A stretch of 64,000 bases of DNA from Cranoglanis bouderius (Eukaryota > Chordata > Actinopteri > Siluriformes > Cranoglanididae), in contig CM042560.1 of assembly GCA_023630585.1 (NCBI GenBank), positions 7,907,501 through 7,971,500 of the forward strand, given 5' to 3'. Of this stretch, positions 62,841 to 64,000 are shown in pieces. The position numbers and the translations under genes were made by a program. Position 1 is the stretch's first letter, and every line of letters starts with the position of its first letter. Below the pieces are notes generated by a model, which worked only from the letters and a program-made list of their open reading frames with translations, did not search any database and was not told the DNA's origin.

Positions 62841-64000
62841 GGATGTAACTTCACCAAACTGGAATATACACTGGAGTGGGGCTCAGCATGAGGCACAATA
62901 ATCCTCCCCCACTCCTCAGACTCGAGGAGTCTGCTTCGCTATGTGTATCTGGAAATACTACACTAACAGTGAATCTATGGCACACATTCTTTACACCACA
63001 TCACGTAGATGTAACTTCACCAACCGAGAATATACACTGGAGTGGGGCTCAGCATGAGGCACAATAATCCTCCCCCACTCCTCAGACTCGAGGAGTCGGC
63101 TTCACTCTGTGGCACACATTCTTTACACCTCAAGACACAGATGTAACTTCACCAATCTGGAATATACACTGGATGGGGCTCAGCATGAAGCACAATAATC
63201 CTCCCCCATTCCTCAGACTCAAGGAGTCTGCTTCGCTATGTGTATCTGTGAAATGTTTTCTTATTCAAATTATTTGAAGGGTTTGTATCAATGAGTTTAA
63301 AGCTTTGTAATGGTTTATTACAGTTGAATGTACTGAAATTACTGCTTGCATGTTTTTAAGGTTAAATATAAGTGTAGTCTCTGATTGATAATATGATCAC
63401 TAATTTGTCTGCTTGTAAGACTTTTGTTAGCCTTCTTGTTTTATATGACTGTTTTGTTTTATCAAAGGATTATCTTGAACAAAATGTATAGGAATTTTCC
63501 GTAAAATGATTTATTTCTGTCAAGGTAGTTTAGAAGCTTGAAATGTATTGTGATATTACACCAGATGACATGGATGTAACTTCACCAAACTGGAATATAC
63601 ACTGGAGTGGGGCTCAGCATGAAGCACAATAATCCTCCCCCACTCCTCAGACTCGAGGAGTCTGCTTCAATCTGTGTCACACATTCTTTACACCACATCA
63701 CATGGATATAACTTCACCAACCTTGAATATACACTGGAGTGGGGCTCAGCATGAGGCACAATAATCCTCCCCCACTCCTCAGACTCGAGGAGTCTGCTTC
63801 GCTATGTGCATCTGGAAATACTACACTAACAGTGAATCTATGGCACACATTCTTTACACCACATCACATGGATGTAACTTCACAAACCTAGAATATACAC
63901 TGGAGTGGGGCTCAGCATGAGGCACAATAATCCTCCCCCACTCCTCAGACTCGAGGAGTCTGCTTCACTCTGTGGCACACATTCTTTACACCTCAATTCA

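Larger units (their letters stand above)
42145..64000. repeat. Satellite array with three monomer classes and higher-order repeats
   Basis: A core (GGAATATACACTGGAGTGGG to the CAGACTCGAGGAGTCTG palindrome) recurs with spacings of about 132 bp (S), 166 bp (M) and 433 bp (L). M and L share TGTATCTG on the left and TTACACCA.ATGACATGG on the right. They differ only in the interior: about 40 bp in M, about 300 bp of AT-rich sequence in L. S is M lacking about 34 bp. Blocks of monomers repeat with periods 3027, 2862, 3441 and 2627 bp. I estimate roughly 85 core copies. The left edge is more diverged and the array continues past the window end. Recurrent 63-codon open frames do not keep frame between monomers, so I do not call them genes. 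Confidence 0.97.

Noticed and set aside
42774..63067. Repeated 63-codon open frames in the satellite (GLSMRHNNPPPLLRLEES type)
   Set aside because: The reading frame shifts between monomers because 166, 132 and 433 are not multiples of three, most copies lack an ATG start, and the frame is fixed by the repeated DNA. They are a by-product of the satellite.
42145..64000. CRISPR-like alternation of repeat and spacer
   Set aside because: Units are hundreds of bases, the spacers are themselves repeated, and the genome is vertebrate.
42145..64000. CENP-B box within the satellite core
   Set aside because: The closest stretch (TTCGCTATGTGTATC) lacks the required CGGG half, so a CENP-B site is not supported.

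Overview
This window comes from a vertebrate nuclear genome, almost certainly a teleost fish. It has two spliced vertebrate genes with GT-AG introns, many decayed Tc1/mariner and hAT-type DNA transposons of the kind that fill fish introns, long (CA)n, (TA)n and GATG microsatellites, and a large satellite array. The abundance of Tc1-like elements would suit a catfish or another ostariophysan, but that is a guess. There are no bacterial genes, tRNA or rRNA genes that I can see.

Layout. (1) 1-12.3 kb: gene-poor DNA with Tc1-like remnants (455-760, about 4.2 kb, 4.85-6.32 kb), non-autonomous transposons with recognisable inverted repeats (2.12-2.77, 7.52-8.10, 9.29-9.71 kb), a mariner/IS630-like transposase start (8.1-8.4 kb) and low-complexity GA and GATG repeats. 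A cluster of CCAAT, X-box-like and ETS-like sites near 10.4-10.5 kb may be a promoter. (2) 12.33-22.93 kb, plus strand: TMEM198, a seven-transmembrane protein, in four coding exons (367 aa). Its introns hold a nested transposon pair, a Tc1 fragment, a nearly full-length Tc1-like element and two hAT-type elements with perfect 8-bp target-site duplications. (3) 24.94-32.14 kb, minus strand: desmin in nine exons (472 aa), reading frame intact through every junction. TMEM198 and desmin are tail to tail, matching the linkage of DES and TMEM198 in the mammalian DES-SPEG-TMEM198 block. (4) 32.1-42.1 kb: the desmin upstream region with a perfect MEF2-type site, then decayed transposons, microsatellites, degenerate interspersed repeats and a CpG-rich promoter-like patch at about 40.2 kb. 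(5) 42.15 kb to the window end (>21.8 kb): a tandem satellite with three monomer lengths (about 132, 166 and 433 bp) sharing a hairpin-rich core. They are organised into multi-kilobase higher-order repeats with periods 3027, 2862, 3441 and 2627 bp. The array runs off the right edge.

The two genes have separate jobs. Desmin builds the muscle intermediate-filament network. TMEM198 is a membrane protein reported to support LRP6 phosphorylation in Wnt signalling. Nothing in the sequence shows co-regulation. The most unusual item is the satellite: its monomer-class architecture, palindromic core and nested homogenisation are not explained by any element I can name.
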